64,000 nucleotides of DNA from an endosymbiont of Galathealinum brachiosum (GCA_003349885.1 QFXC01000013.1:730555-794554); one strand, 5' to 3'. Shown: positions 1 to 9,598, counted from the first letter of the stretch. Notes: generated by a model not told the origin, from the letters alone. Translations and numbers: made by a program.

Positions 1-287
1 CGTTTCACATCAATCATTACATACGCAATTAATTGACCGGGCGCATGATAGGTAACCTGGCCACCTCGGTCAGACTGGACGACTGGAATATTTTCCGGGT
101 TGAGTAAATGCTCAGATTTACTATTGGTACCTAAAGTAAAAACTGCGGGATGCTCTAAAAACCAGATTTCATCTGCAGTATTTTCATCACGCTGAGCATT
201 GAACTCCTGCATTTTTACCTGAGTTTCTGCGTAGTCTTTAACGCCGAGATATTTGATGATTGCAAATTGATCTAGTGGCTGTGACAT
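1..287 (-). CDS. lipB: Octanoyltransferase LipB, N-terminal part (cut by window edge)
   Basis: LipB moves the octanoyl chain from octanoyl-ACP to lipoyl domains, the first step of lipoate synthesis in the cytosol. Only about 95 codons are visible; the gene runs off the left edge. The visible part contains the family signature [15 protein letters not shown], with the conserved His, and an upstream HPAVFTLG stretch. The ATG is at 287, with ybeD ending 25 bp before it. The order ybeD-lipB is the classical gammaproteobacterial arrangement, so lipA may lie beyond the edge (inference). Confidence 0.93.
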   Translation of the reverse strand, partial: MSQPLDQFAIIKYLGVKDYAETQVKMQEFNAQRDENTADEIWFLEHPAVFTLGTNSKSEHLLNPENIPVVQSDRGGQVTYHAPGQLIAYVMIDVK

Positions 288-312
288 TATAATTGAAAAG
301 GGAAAATAAAAC

Positions 313-618
313 TTACAGGCAATATAAAACGTGATCGCACGCTGTCAGCTCAATATACAAATTATCAAGATGATCTTTACTATGAGCAGTGAAAGTAATT
401 GTGATACTGGTAAACTTACCCTTACTACTCTGATTAAATTTAACCGCTCCTTCAGATAATTCATTCACATGACGATTTACTATTTCCAGCACGGCTTTTT
501 CGAGTTCATCACCCGTACGGCCCATCGCTTTAATAGGAAATTCACAGGGAAACTCAAAACAGGTTTCCTGCTCTTCATCATAAAACACATCTTTTGGATC
601 TATCTTTTTTCTGCTCAT
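313..618 (-). CDS. ybeD: YbeD family protein (DUF493)
   Basis: This is a small cytosolic protein of 101 residues with the composition of the YbeD/DUF493 family, which has an ACT-like alpha/beta fold. The recognisable features are the N-terminal [13 protein letters not shown] segment and the conserved beta strand [10 protein letters not shown] near the middle. The biochemical role of the family is not established; a regulatory role next to lipoate genes has been suggested from its position. The ATG at 618 lies 12 bp after the transaminase stop and the gene leads into lipB, so it is probably cotranscribed. The N-terminus is slightly longer than in E. coli YbeD. Confidence 0.85.
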   Translation of the reverse strand: MSRKKIDPKDVFYDEEQETCFEFPCEFPIKAMGRTGDELEKAVLEIVNRHVNELSEGAVKFNQSSKGKFTSITITFTAHSKDHLDNLYIELTACDHVLYCL

Positions 619-630
619 GCCTTAATACCG

Positions 631-1506
631 TTAACTCGATTCACCAGACCTGAGTTTTACTTTATAAGCCTGATAAATATCTATCATCTTCTCCCATATG
701 GGGCCAGACTGACCATTTGCAACAGGTTTACCATTAAGTAAGACAACCGGCATTATTTCCTTAGTTGAGCTGGAGAACCATATCTCGGAGGCAGATAATA
801 ATTCCTCTTCGGTAAAATCACGCTCTTCATAAGCCACGCCATTTTCGGCCGCTAATTCAATAATCAGATCACGAGTAATACCAGGCAATAAACGAGAGCC
901 TGTAGGCGCTGTCACCAGCATGCCGTTTATCACTGCAAACACATTACTGGCTGCACCTTCGGTCACCAGCCCGTCATTAATTAAAATCGCTTCTGCCGCT
1001 TCATTATCATGCGCCTGCTGACGCAATAATATATTACCTAACAGTGAAATTGACTTAACGTTACAGGCCTTCCAGCGAATATCATCCAGTGTAATAGCTG
1101 CAACACCAGAACGTAACTCTTCCTTATCCACCGGTACCATCTCACTAACCATCATAAACACGGTCTGATTAACTTCATCAGGAAAACCATGATTACGTTT
1201 TGCTGCAACACCACGTGTTACCTGTAAATAGACATATTTATCTTCACCAGGTCCGGTATTCGGGTTATCCGCTAAGAGTTTTTCTGTTATTTCCAGCCAT
1301 TGCTCATTTGACAGGGGATTTTCAAGACGAATAGCATCCAGACTATTCTGTAAGCGCTGCATATGCTCCTGCATTCTCAACAGACGACCACCATAAGCGG
1401 GAATGACTTCATACACACCATCTGCAAACAAAAAACCTCTATCAAGCACAGAAATCTTTGCCTGATCAAGAGGTAGATACTCACCATTTAAATAAACAAT
1501 AGACAT
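631..1506 (-). CDS. dat: D-amino acid transaminase, class IV PLP enzyme
   Basis: This 291-residue protein belongs to the fold-type IV PLP aminotransferases (branched-chain/D-alanine transaminase/ADC lyase group). LDRGFLFADGVYEV near residues 21-34 is the N-terminal signature, and the Schiff-base lysine is expected at K151 in CNVKSISLLGN, which resembles D-alanine transaminases more closely than IlvE. It would interconvert D-alanine and D-glutamate with their oxo acids. It sits 25 bp after the D-Ala-D-Ala carboxypeptidase gene and 12 bp before ybeD, so D-alanine released by that enzyme is a plausible substrate (inference). IlvE or PabC activity cannot be excluded from sequence alone. Confidence 0.82.
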   Translation of the reverse strand: MSIVYLNGEYLPLDQAKISVLDRGFLFADGVYEVIPAYGGRLLRMQEHMQRLQNSLDAIRLENPLSNEQWLEITEKLLADNPNTGPGEDKYVYLQVTRGVAAKRNHGFPDEVNQTVFMMVSEMVPVDKEELRSGVAAITLDDIRWKACNVKSISLLGNILLRQQAHDNEAAEAILINDGLVTEGAASNVFAVINGMLVTAPTGSRLLPGITRDLIIELAAENGVAYEERDFTEEELLSASEIWFSSSTKEIMPVVLLNGKPVANGQSGPIWEKMIDIYQAYKVKLRSGESS

Positions 1507-1531
1507 GTATATAAACCTGATGTTTTAAATT

Positions 1532-2680
1532 TTACTTAAATAACTGAATAATGTGATCTTTACCACGTTGCCACAAACTACCTTCACCAATTGACTGTAA
1601 TGCGATTAATGGTTGTGAAATTATTTCTTTACCTTCTAATTTTATACTAACAACGCCAAGCTGTTGACCTTTTTTAACAGGTGCTTCAATACTATTGTTA
1701 ACATCAATCACCGCATCCAGTTTTTTGTATTGTCCTCTTGGAATAGTAACAACCAGATCTTCGCTTAGACCCAGATCCAGGTTTTCACTCTCTCCCATCC
1801 AGATACGGGCTTTATTAAGTGTTTCACCTGCACTGTACAATTTATTACTTTCATAAAATCGAAAGCCATAACTCAATAATGACTGGCTAACATTTTCTCT
1901 GGCTTTTTCACTTTTAGTTCCCAGAACAATCGAAATCAAACGCATATCTTTACGCTGAGCCGATGCAACCAGACAATAACCTGCAGATTCTGTATGACCG
2001 GTTTTAAATCCATCTACACTTTTATCACGCCACAATAATTTATTACGGTTATATTGTTTAATACCATTGTAAGTAAACTGCTTTTCTTTATAGCGCTGAT
2101 AATGCTCTGGAAACTCTCTAATTATTGCACTTGCCAGTTTTGCCAGATCGGCCGCTGTTGTTATATGATTTTTATTGGGCCAGCCTGTTGCATTAACAAA
2201 ATTAGTGTCTGTCATTCCCAGTTGCTGCGCATACTGATTCATATAATCTGCAAATGTAGATTCACTGCCCGCAATATGCTCTGCCAGTGCAACGGTTGCA
2301 TCATTACCCGATTGAATAATCAGACCTTTCAATAAGTTTTCAACAGATACTTTTTTACCCACTTCAATAAACATTTTTGAGCCTTTCATTTTCCAGGCTT
2401 TTTTACTGATAGTGACATCTTCTTCAAGCGTCAGTCGTCCAGATTCGATTTCCTTATAAATAACATATGCTGTCATTAATTTGGTAATACTGGCCGGCTC
2501 AACTTTTTTATTAATGTTTTTTTCAGCTAATATTCGACCGCTATTAAAATCAACCAGAAGAAAACTTTTAGCGGCAAGCTTAGGAGGGGAAGGCACTGGC
2601 GCAGCCTGCACCACAGCAAATAGAGTACCAACAACTAATATTAACGTTGTAAAAAGCGCGTTCATTGTAATTTTTTTCAT
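1532..2680 (-). CDS. dacA: D-alanyl-D-alanine carboxypeptidase (PBP5/6 type)
   Basis: This low-molecular-mass penicillin-binding protein trims the terminal D-Ala from peptidoglycan pentapeptides in the periplasm. The 382 residues begin with a signal peptide (hydrophobic stretch at about 10-26). The serine-peptidase S11 motifs are all present: SITK with Ser64 and Lys67, SGN in IQSGNDATVALAEH, and KTG in GFKTGHT. The C-terminal beta domain ends in an amphipathic SLWQRGKDHIIQLFK helix that would anchor it to the membrane, as in PBP5. It lies between rlpA (33 bp gap) and the transaminase. The symbol dacA is used for the family; dacC is also used in related genomes. Confidence 0.93.
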   Translation of the reverse strand: MKKITMNALFTTLILVVGTLFAVVQAAPVPSPPKLAAKSFLLVDFNSGRILAEKNINKKVEPASITKLMTAYVIYKEIESGRLTLEEDVTISKKAWKMKGSKMFIEVGKKVSVENLLKGLIIQSGNDATVALAEHIAGSESTFADYMNQYAQQLGMTDTNFVNATGWPNKNHITTAADLAKLASAIIREFPEHYQRYKEKQFTYNGIKQYNRNKLLWRDKSVDGFKTGHTESAGYCLVASAQRKDMRLISIVLGTKSEKARENVSQSLLSYGFRFYESNKLYSAGETLNKARIWMGESENLDLGLSEDLVVTIPRGQYKKLDAVIDVNNSIEAPVKKGQQLGVVSIKLEGKEIISQPLIALQSIGEGSLWQRGKDHIIQLFK

Positions 2681-2713
2681 CTTAATATTTTTTAGCCTGT
2701 CTTTTCTGTGGAG

Positions 2714-3508
2714 TTAGTCAACAATGACACGGGCCTTATCCAGGCCTATTTCATTTAATTCATTTATAACCTGATATGCCAGATCAACATTTGGAATAGG
2801 CCCTATACGAACCCGGTATAATTTTTTACCATCATTTTCAATTACGTGCACTCGTACACTGGGTATCTTTTTATCACGCAAATTACCCGCCATCTTTTCA
2901 GCAGCCGACTCACTTCCCATTGCTGCTACCTGCACATGTATTTTACCACCCGTATTAATTTCCTCTGGCAAAACAACTTCACTGGTTTTCAAATCTAGCG
3001 CTGACGTATTAATTACACGAAGGCTAACTGGCCCAGTGCCGGTTGCAGAAATACCCAGTTTACGAGCTGCGGCATAAGATAAGTCAATAACCCTGCCTTC
3101 ATGAAAAGGCCCGCGATCATTCACTTTTAAAATAACTTTTCGCCCATTTCCGGTGTGCGTGACTTCAACATATGTGGGAAGCGGCAACGTTTTATGTGCC
3201 GCAGTCATTGCATACATATTGTATGGCTCTCCACTGGAAGTTTTTCTACCGTGAAATTTTGTACCATACCAGGATGCAATACCCTTCTGCGTAAAACCAT
3301 TAGAGCTTTTTAAAACATGATAGGTTTTACCACGCACCGTATAACTTGGCATATTGCCATAACGACTTAATGGTTCATTTGCAGGAATGGCATCCGGCGT
3401 ATCATCTCGAATGTAATCATCCGGCGCACTATCACCTGTAACACAACCGACTAGATTGAGACTGAACGCCAGTAAAAGAAAACGGTAAAAAACTTTATTT
3501 ATTGGCAT
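2714..3508 (-). CDS. rlpA: RlpA septal ring lipoprotein, DPBB plus SPOR domains
   Basis: RlpA is an outer-membrane lipoprotein; in Pseudomonas it cleaves naked glycan strands at the septum. The 264-residue protein has a lipobox NLVGC (Cys22), a double-psi beta-barrel at about 75-165 (GIASWYGTKFHGRKTSSGE, then KVNDRGPF and DLSYAAARKLG), and a C-terminal SPOR domain at about 190-262 that would bind denuded glycan. The catalytic-type residues of the barrel are visible, so it may be active (inference). Its ATG overlaps the end of mltB by 14 bp, which indicates translational coupling. Confidence 0.93.
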   Translation of the reverse strand: MPINKVFYRFLLLAFSLNLVGCVTGDSAPDDYIRDDTPDAIPANEPLSRYGNMPSYTVRGKTYHVLKSSNGFTQKGIASWYGTKFHGRKTSSGEPYNMYAMTAAHKTLPLPTYVEVTHTGNGRKVILKVNDRGPFHEGRVIDLSYAAARKLGISATGTGPVSLRVINTSALDLKTSEVVLPEEINTGGKIHVQVAAMGSESAAEKMAGNLRDKKIPSVRVHVIENDGKKLYRVRIGPIPNVDLAYQVINELNEIGLDKARVIVD

Positions 3509-4535
3509 TTAACTGCGCATTATACTTTTCTGATACGGCCTGACTAAGCTGATATACAGCCATTGCATACAGTGGGCTGTGATTGTATCGGGTAATGACA
3601 TAAAAGTTATTCAGTGTCATCCAGTATTCGTCACCCTGTTTGCCATTCAGCTTTAGTAAAGTCGCCCGTTCTGTACTATTAAATTGATCAACCGGTACTA
3701 CACCCGCTTTTTTATATTCAGCTACGGTTTTTTTAGGCTTAACGTCTTTACTGCCTAATTTTTTAGATGCTTCCTTAACCGATGCTCGACTCGCAACAGG
3801 CTGATTTTTCACCCAACCATGTTTTTTAAAATAATTAGCAACACTTCCAATTGAGTCTTCAGAACCTTTCCAGAAATTACGTACACCATTGCCATCAAAA
3901 TCAACAGCATAATGCCTGAAACTACTCGGTATAAACTGAGGCATTCCCATTGCACCAGCATAAGATCCTTTTAGAGAAACCGGATCAAGTTTTTCTTCTC
4001 GAGTCATCAACAAAAATTGCACTAACTCTTTTCTAAAAAACTTTTCTCTTCTGTCTCTTCTTTCCTGTGTGGTGTTTTCAATAGGGTAATCAAAGCCTAA
4101 TGTTGTCAGCGCGTCCAGCACTAGATAGTTACCCGCTCGTTTACCGTAATATGTTTCCACGCCTATTATTGCAACTAGAAACTCAGCTGGCACACCATAT
4201 TCTTTTTCAGCTCTTGCTAAAACAGCAGCATTATCACGCCAAAACTTTACACCTTTATTAATACGACTATCAGTCATGAAAATCTTGCGGTATTTACCCC
4301 AGGTTAACTCACCTTCCGCAGTGCGTGAAATCGCTTTAATTGCTGTTTTCTGTTTTTCAACACCGGACATCCACTTACTCATAAGCGTTTTATCGAAGCC
4401 GTGCTCTTTATGCATCTTTACAATAAACTGCTGCACATCTTCTCGCTGAGTGTAACTGGCATTAACACTAACGGGCAGTAAACAAAGAAATAATGTACTT
4501 ACAGTGAGTTTTTTTAACATTGATAATTTTTTCAT
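3495..4535 (-). CDS. mltB: Lytic murein transglycosylase B
   Basis: MltB is a periplasmic glycoside hydrolase that cuts MurNAc-GlcNAc bonds and forms 1,6-anhydro ends. The 346-residue precursor has a signal peptide (LTVSTLFLCLLPVSVNA). The catalytic glutamate is expected at E127 in AIIGVETYYGKRAG, and the MGMPQFIPSSFRHYAVDFDG stretch is typical of family 3 transglycosylases. No lipobox is seen, so it would be a soluble rather than lipid-anchored form. An internal ATG at 4520 is an alternative start that would still leave a signal peptide. It lies 36 bp after rodA and overlaps rlpA. Confidence 0.93.
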   Translation of the reverse strand: MKKLSMLKKLTVSTLFLCLLPVSVNASYTQREDVQQFIVKMHKEHGFDKTLMSKWMSGVEKQKTAIKAISRTAEGELTWGKYRKIFMTDSRINKGVKFWRDNAAVLARAEKEYGVPAEFLVAIIGVETYYGKRAGNYLVLDALTTLGFDYPIENTTQERRDRREKFFRKELVQFLLMTREEKLDPVSLKGSYAGAMGMPQFIPSSFRHYAVDFDGNGVRNFWKGSEDSIGSVANYFKKHGWVKNQPVASRASVKEASKKLGSKDVKPKKTVAEYKKAGVVPVDQFNSTERATLLKLNGKQGDEYWMTLNNFYVITRYNHSPLYAMAVYQLSQAVSEKYNAQLNANK

Positions 4536-4571
4536 ATATATTTTAATTTCTATTGGCTTATCGGCATTGAC

Positions 4572-5696
4572 TTACTTGGACCATAATTTCCGGTGAGAGT
4601 TTATTGACATTAACATGCCAAAACTGGCCATTAATGTCACCATTGAGGTTCCACCATAACTGATCAATGGCAATGGTACCCCAACCACCGGCAAAATACC
4701 TGATACCATTCCCACATTTACAAATAAATAAACAAAAAAAGTCAGACTTAAACTACCACCCAACAGGCGCGCATAGGTATCCTGCCCCTGCACTGCAATC
4801 ATTAATCCGCGAATAATTATAAATCCATATAACACCAGCAATAACAAACCACCTAACAGGCCGAATTCTTCTGCAAATACAGCAAATATAAAGTCTGTTG
4901 ACTGCTCGGGTAAAAAATTGAGATGAGACTGACTACCGTTAAGCCAGCCACGCCCATAAACTCCGCCAGAGCCAATTGCAATTTGCGACTGAATGATATG
5001 GTAACCCGCGCCAAGTGGGTCACGCTGCGGATCGAGCAGGGTCATAACACGACTCTTCTGATAATCATGCATAAAATGCCATAATACCGGTAACATTGAT
5101 GCGGCCAGCACACTCATACCAATCATAAGACGCCAACTTAAGCCTCCCAGAAACAGCACGAAAAAACCTGCTGCAAATATAAGTAGCGAAGTACCAAGGT
5201 CTGGTTGTCTGGCAATCAAAAACGTGGGCACCAGTATTAAAACCACCGCAACACCCAGTGTGCTCCATGAAGGTGGCAACGGTTTTTCCGCAAAATACCA
5301 GGCTATCATCATAGGGGTTACCAGCTTCATCATTTCAGATGGCTGAAACCGTATAAAACCCAGATCTAACCAGCGCTGCGCACCTTTACCCATATCACCC
5401 ATCACCAGCACAAGCACGAGTAGAATCACCCCGGCTATATACATCCAGGGAGACCAGAAACGCAATGTTGACGAAGGTATTTGGGCAATAATCAACATCA
5501 CAAATACAGCCAGGCCTATTCGCGTAAGCTGGCGATTCATCAGCGCTGATGATTCATCACCGGCACTATATAACACCACTAGCCCCAGCAACATCAGGAT
5601 TCCTATGCCAAGCAGCAGAACATGATCCATGTGCAACAAACGTAAAAGCCGCAAACTGAAACTGGGGTAATAATACTTATCCTGAATTTTATTCAC
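4572..5696 (-). CDS. rodA: Rod-shape SEDS glycosyltransferase RodA
   Basis: RodA is the SEDS-family peptidoglycan polymerase of the elongasome and acts with PBP2. The 374-residue protein has about ten hydrophobic segments. It contains the characteristic motifs RWLDLGFIRFQPSEMMK, RQPDLGTSLL, FLPEQSTDFIFAVFAEEFG and PLPLISYGGTSM near the C-terminus. The start is a GTG at 5696 that overlaps the TGA of mrdA by 4 bp (GTGA), so the two are probably translationally coupled; an AAGGA-like site lies inside the end of mrdA. The mrdA-rodA pair is the standard arrangement. Confidence 0.96.
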   Translation of the reverse strand: MNKIQDKYYYPSFSLRLLRLLHMDHVLLLGIGILMLLGLVVLYSAGDESSALMNRQLTRIGLAVFVMLIIAQIPSSTLRFWSPWMYIAGVILLVLVLVMGDMGKGAQRWLDLGFIRFQPSEMMKLVTPMMIAWYFAEKPLPPSWSTLGVAVVLILVPTFLIARQPDLGTSLLIFAAGFFVLFLGGLSWRLMIGMSVLAASMLPVLWHFMHDYQKSRVMTLLDPQRDPLGAGYHIIQSQIAIGSGGVYGRGWLNGSQSHLNFLPEQSTDFIFAVFAEEFGLLGGLLLLVLYGFIIIRGLMIAVQGQDTYARLLGGSLSLTFFVYLFVNVGMVSGILPVVGVPLPLISYGGTSMVTLMASFGMLMSINSHRKLWSK

Positions 5697-7555
5697 TTAC
5701 TGATATTTCCTTTCTTATTGCGTTCCCATTCATCAATAACCTTACGTGCAATAGGAGCTGCCACACTACTACCATGACTACCATTTTCAGCAATCACCGC
5801 CACGGCAATTTCTGGATTTTTATAAGGAGCAAAAGCAATAAATAAGGCGTGGTCACGTAATTTTTTGGCAATTGTTTCTTCGTCATACTCTGCATCCTGT
5901 GCAATACCAAATACCTGTGCTGTACCTGTTTTTCCTGCAATTTTGTAATTCAGCCCATAACCCGAGCTTCTCGCTGTTCCTCTTACACTATGAACCACAC
6001 TTACCATACCTTTTATAGCGTGCCGCCAGTTACTTTCACGCTTAAGTTTAACCGGCTCCTTTGCGGCCCAGTTAATTACCACTTTCTCCTCATTACCCGG
6101 CTCACCGATCTTCTTTAACAGATGAGGTGGATGCACCTCACCACGCATACCAAGAATAGAGGTTGCACTTGCCAGCTGTAACGGTGTAGCTAACATATAA
6201 CCCTGTCCTATTCCCGTTATAAGCGTTTCTCCCGGAAACCAGATTTTATTCTTTACACGTTTTTTCCACTCTCTTGATGGCAACAACCCCGAGCGCTCCC
6301 CGAGTAAGTCAACACCGGTTTTCTCACCAAAGCCAAACGGTTGTAAAAAATCATGAATACGATTAATACCCATACGATAAGCCAGCTCATAATAATAAAC
6401 ATCACAGGACTGCTCGATTGATTTATTCAAATCAACAAGACCATGCCCTTTCTTTTTCCAGTCTCGATACTTACGATCGTCATTAGGTAACAGGTAATGC
6501 CCTTTGCAATCAATAGTCTCCTTATGCCCTATTGATCTGCTCTCCAGACCACCCAGGCCTACAAAAGCTTTTACAGTTGATCCCGGAGGGTACTGTCCCT
6601 TAATTGATCGATTAAATAAAGGCCGGTCAGGCGAGTCACGTAATCGTTTGTAATCTTTGTGACTAATTCCATGAACAAATAAATTGGGGTCAAACGATGG
6701 CAAACTAACCATCGCCAGTATTTCGCCTGTATGCGGCTTCATTACCACTACTGATCCATTAAAACCTTCTAGCGCTTTCTCCGCCACTTTCTGTATGCGT
6801 GCATCAAGCGTCAGCCATAAATTATTACCCGGTAACGGGGGTATTTTATCCAGTACGCGCAACTCACGCCCCTGAACATTAACCTCTATATTTTCATAAC
6901 CAACCAATCCGTGAAGCTGATCTTCATAATAACGCTCAAGCCCGTTCTTCCCGATATGAGTTGTACCTTTATAATTTGTTTCATCAACACGCTTTAATTC
7001 TTTTTCATCAATACGCCCTACATACCCCACCACATGAGCCATGCTTTTTGCCAGCGGATAGTAACGCCCCAGCCGAGCATTAACTTCCACACCGGGAAAC
7101 CGATGCCTGTTCACCGCCAGCCTGGCGACTTCTTCTTCAGATAACTTGGTTCGCAACGGAATCGCTTCAAATTTTCGACTACGCTTTAGCAACCGATCAA
7201 AACGTTTCAAAACATCTTCATCCAGCGCAACAATCCGCCCCAGCTCAAACAATGTTTCCCGCATATTTTTAATTTGTTCGGGAATAAGCTCTAACTGATA
7301 TGAGGGTCTGTTTTCAGCCAGAACCACACCATTACGGTCATAAATCAACCCCCGGTTAGGCACTAATGGAGTAAGGCGTACGCGGTTATTTTCTGACAGT
7401 GATGAAAAATGACTAAACTCAAAAAATTGCAAATAAACCAGACGAGACAACAGCACCAGCAATAACAGCACACTAAATATCGCAGCCACCAGTGCTCGCC
7501 GCTTAAATAGCAGTGCTTCTAGCGTATGGTTTTTAATTACTGCACGACGAGACAT
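5693..7555 (-). CDS. mrdA: Penicillin-binding protein 2, elongation transpeptidase
   Basis: PBP2 is the inner-membrane class B transpeptidase that crosslinks lateral-wall peptidoglycan with RodA. The 620 residues show a single N-terminal membrane anchor at about 22-45, a PBP dimerisation domain, and a transpeptidase domain with the catalytic motif STVK (Ser326, Lys329), an SCD motif in IEQSCDVYYYELAYRMG, and KTGTAQ near residue 545. These match the PBP2 rather than the PBP3 pattern. It is the first gene of the cluster as seen here; rlmH, rsfS and nadD, often found upstream in relatives, are absent, and ppa lies 92 bp away on the same strand. Confidence 0.95.
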   Translation of the reverse strand: MSRRAVIKNHTLEALLFKRRALVAAIFSVLLLLVLLSRLVYLQFFEFSHFSSLSENNRVRLTPLVPNRGLIYDRNGVVLAENRPSYQLELIPEQIKNMRETLFELGRIVALDEDVLKRFDRLLKRSRKFEAIPLRTKLSEEEVARLAVNRHRFPGVEVNARLGRYYPLAKSMAHVVGYVGRIDEKELKRVDETNYKGTTHIGKNGLERYYEDQLHGLVGYENIEVNVQGRELRVLDKIPPLPGNNLWLTLDARIQKVAEKALEGFNGSVVVMKPHTGEILAMVSLPSFDPNLFVHGISHKDYKRLRDSPDRPLFNRSIKGQYPPGSTVKAFVGLGGLESRSIGHKETIDCKGHYLLPNDDRKYRDWKKKGHGLVDLNKSIEQSCDVYYYELAYRMGINRIHDFLQPFGFGEKTGVDLLGERSGLLPSREWKKRVKNKIWFPGETLITGIGQGYMLATPLQLASATSILGMRGEVHPPHLLKKIGEPGNEEKVVINWAAKEPVKLKRESNWRHAIKGMVSVVHSVRGTARSSGYGLNYKIAGKTGTAQVFGIAQDAEYDEETIAKKLRDHALFIAFAPYKNPEIAVAVIAENGSHGSSVAAPIARKVIDEWERNKKGNISK

Positions 7556-7647
7556 TTAGTAAACTACAAAGCCTTTATGTTCATATTAAGAACATGGAAT
7601 AACGTTTATCTTTTTGAATACTATTCATACTGGAGAAATACAAATAG

Positions 7648-8184
7648 TTAACCCAGTGTACGATTATAACGATTAATACTACCAAGAATTTCTTCATGGG
7701 CACGATCTGTACCGACCCAGCTCTCAACTTTTACCCACTTTCCTGATTCCAGTGCTTTATATTGCTCAAAAAAATGCGTGATCTGGCCTAACATATCATC
7801 ATGTAAATCCTGAGGTGACTCCACATCATCATACAGTTTAGTCAGCTGCTTAACGGGAACCGCAAGTATTTTATGATCTTCACCTGCTTCATCCACCATT
7901 TCCAGCATGCCAATAGGTCGACAACGAATAACCGAACCAGAGATAAGAGGCACAGGTGTTACCACTAGAACATCAACCGGATCACCATCTTCGGAAAGCG
8001 TATGGGGAAGGAACCCGTAATTACACGGATAAAACATGGCCGTTCCCATAAACCGGTCAACCGTCAGCGTTCCACTGTCCTTATCAACTTCATACTTTAC
8101 CGGCGGTCCATGAGCCGGTATCTCAATAACAACATTAATATCACGGGGTACATCTTCACCTAATGGGAGATTATCAAGATTCAT
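7648..8184 (-). CDS. ppa: Inorganic pyrophosphatase, family I
   Basis: This soluble Mg2+-dependent enzyme hydrolyses pyrophosphate released by biosynthetic reactions. The 178-residue length is typical of bacterial family I enzymes. The metal-binding signature [10 protein letters not shown] is at residues 65-74, and the [12 protein letters not shown] segment and C-terminal KWVKVESW are also conserved. The start at 8184 (ATG) lies 190 bp from the divergent adk start, so the two share an upstream region. The pairing of pyrophosphatase with an adenylate kinase is functionally reasonable, since both set phosphate-energy balance (inference). Confidence 0.97.
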   Translation of the reverse strand: MNLDNLPLGEDVPRDINVVIEIPAHGPPVKYEVDKDSGTLTVDRFMGTAMFYPCNYGFLPHTLSEDGDPVDVLVVTPVPLISGSVIRCRPIGMLEMVDEAGEDHKILAVPVKQLTKLYDDVESPQDLHDDMLGQITHFFEQYKALESGKWVKVESWVGTDRAHEEILGSINRYNRTLG

Positions 8185-8374
8185 ATGATTCTTACCTTAT
8201 GATTGCAACTCATGAGAGTTTTTTCAGAATTATTTCTGATAATTTTGGATTATATCAAGAAGCAGCACCAGAGAATACTCGACATCTTCTGCGCATTGAT
8301 TACAATCCCTTGACTATTAAGCCATTAATCTAGAAAAATCCTGAACAACCTGTAACAGGGGGGAGAAAAAGGAT

Positions 8375-9574
8375 ATGAGACTCGTACTACTAGGGGCACC
8401 CGGCTCCGGTAAAGGCACACAAGCCAAATTATTAGTTGATAAATTAAATATTCCACAAATATCAACCGGTGATTTACTACGCGCAGCTGTAGAAGCACAA
8501 ACGCCACTAGGCAGACAGGCCAAGACCATTATGGATGCAGGCCAACTCGTTCCTAATGATCTGGTACTGGGCATGATTCGAGAACGCCTGAATAGCCCTG
8601 ATGCTATGAACGGATTCATTCTGGATGGTTTCCCCCGTAATCTGGAACAGGCTCAGGAACTAGACCAATTACTGACAGGCATGTCCATGCCAATTCAGAA
8701 GTCTATTTTAATTGACGTAGATTTCGATATTCTTATGCAACGACTCACCGGACGATTAACCTGTGAAGACTGTGGCGAAGTATTTAATACCTTCACTAAC
8801 CCACCGGCACTTGATGAAGAATGCGATAAGTGCGGAGGCAAATTACATCACCGCTCTGACGATAATGAAGAAACTATTGGTAAACGCTTACGGGTGTACG
8901 AGACACAGACCCAACCCGTTGCTGATTTTTATAAGAATCAGGGCAAACTATCTGTAGTAGAAGGTAAAGGCGATATTAAAGATATCTTTGCCGACATGCA
9001 GAAAGCTTTAATCAGCGCTCGCCCTGCAACCGGTTTAAATTCAACGGCAACAGCTGAGCCAGTAAAAGCGCCAGAAGCAAGGCCGGCTCCGACTGAAATC
9101 CCAGTAACTGAAAAGCCGACACCGATGGAAACCCCCATAGCTGAAAAACCGGTGATTGAACCAGTTAAGACAATTGAGCCTACACCTGCTCCAGCTTCCA
9201 CGAAAAAACCGGTTATCCTTAAGAAGACCAAACCAGCAGCCGGGAAAAAGACAAAAGTCAAAAAAGCAGTTACGAAGAAAGCACCTGTTAAAAAGGCTAC
9301 AAAGAAAGCGGCTTCAGGCAAATCGGCGATTAAAAAGAAGAGCGCTGCAAAGAAAAAGCCGATTATTAAAAAGAAACAGAGCAAACCCGTAAGTGACCAG
9401 GACCTACTTAAGCAATTAAAAGCAGAGCTGAAATTAGTAAATGCTGAAATTACTTTAACTGAAAAACGGAACAAGACACTTACCAGCATTGAACTGAATA
9501 AGGACTTGATTCGTAAGCAATTTTCAGAAAAACTTCAAAGAGATATGAAGAAAGCCCTGAAAAAAATCAAATAA
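8375..9574 (+). CDS. adk: Adenylate kinase with a long basic C-terminal extension
   Basis: Adenylate kinase interconverts ATP plus AMP and two ADP. Residues 1-216 are a complete long-type enzyme: P-loop GAPGSGKGTQ (7-16), the AMP-site GDLLRAAV, DGFPRNLEQA, and a LID with four cysteines (130, 133, 150, 153) that should bind zinc. The protein then continues for about 183 residues not normally present. Residues 217-276 are rich in Pro, Glu and Thr; 277-336 form a Lys/Ala/Pro tail reminiscent of histone H1 or AlgP; 339-399 are predicted by eye as a charged helix or coiled coil. The frame is uninterrupted, and a strong GGGGGGAG-type ribosome site precedes the ATG. The tail's function is unknown. 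Confidence 0.93.
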   Translation: MRLVLLGAPGSGKGTQAKLLVDKLNIPQISTGDLLRAAVEAQTPLGRQAKTIMDAGQLVPNDLVLGMIRERLNSPDAMNGFILDGFPRNLEQAQELDQLLTGMSMPIQKSILIDVDFDILMQRLTGRLTCEDCGEVFNTFTNPPALDEECDKCGGKLHHRSDDNEETIGKRLRVYETQTQPVADFYKNQGKLSVVEGKGDIKDIFADMQKALISARPATGLNSTATAEPVKAPEARPAPTEIPVTEKPTPMETPIAEKPVIEPVKTIEPTPAPASTKKPVILKKTKPAAGKKTKVKKAVTKKAPVKKATKKAASGKSAIKKKSAAKKKPIIKKKQSKPVSDQDLLKQLKAELKLVNAEITLTEKRNKTLTSIELNKDLIRKQFSEKLQRDMKKALKKIK

Positions 9575-9598
9575 TTTGACCACTTAACCTGCAAACTA

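Noticed and set aside
9156..9392. A very basic open frame on the plus strand, in another frame of the adk tail
   Set aside because: It arises from the low-complexity AAG/AAA-rich DNA; the Adk frame is continuous from a strong start.
8938..9489. A 183-codon open frame on the minus strand inside adk
   Set aside because: It is antisense to the Lys-rich tail and its Phe-rich product is what the complement of AAA/GCA codons gives; no ribosome site or homology is recognised.
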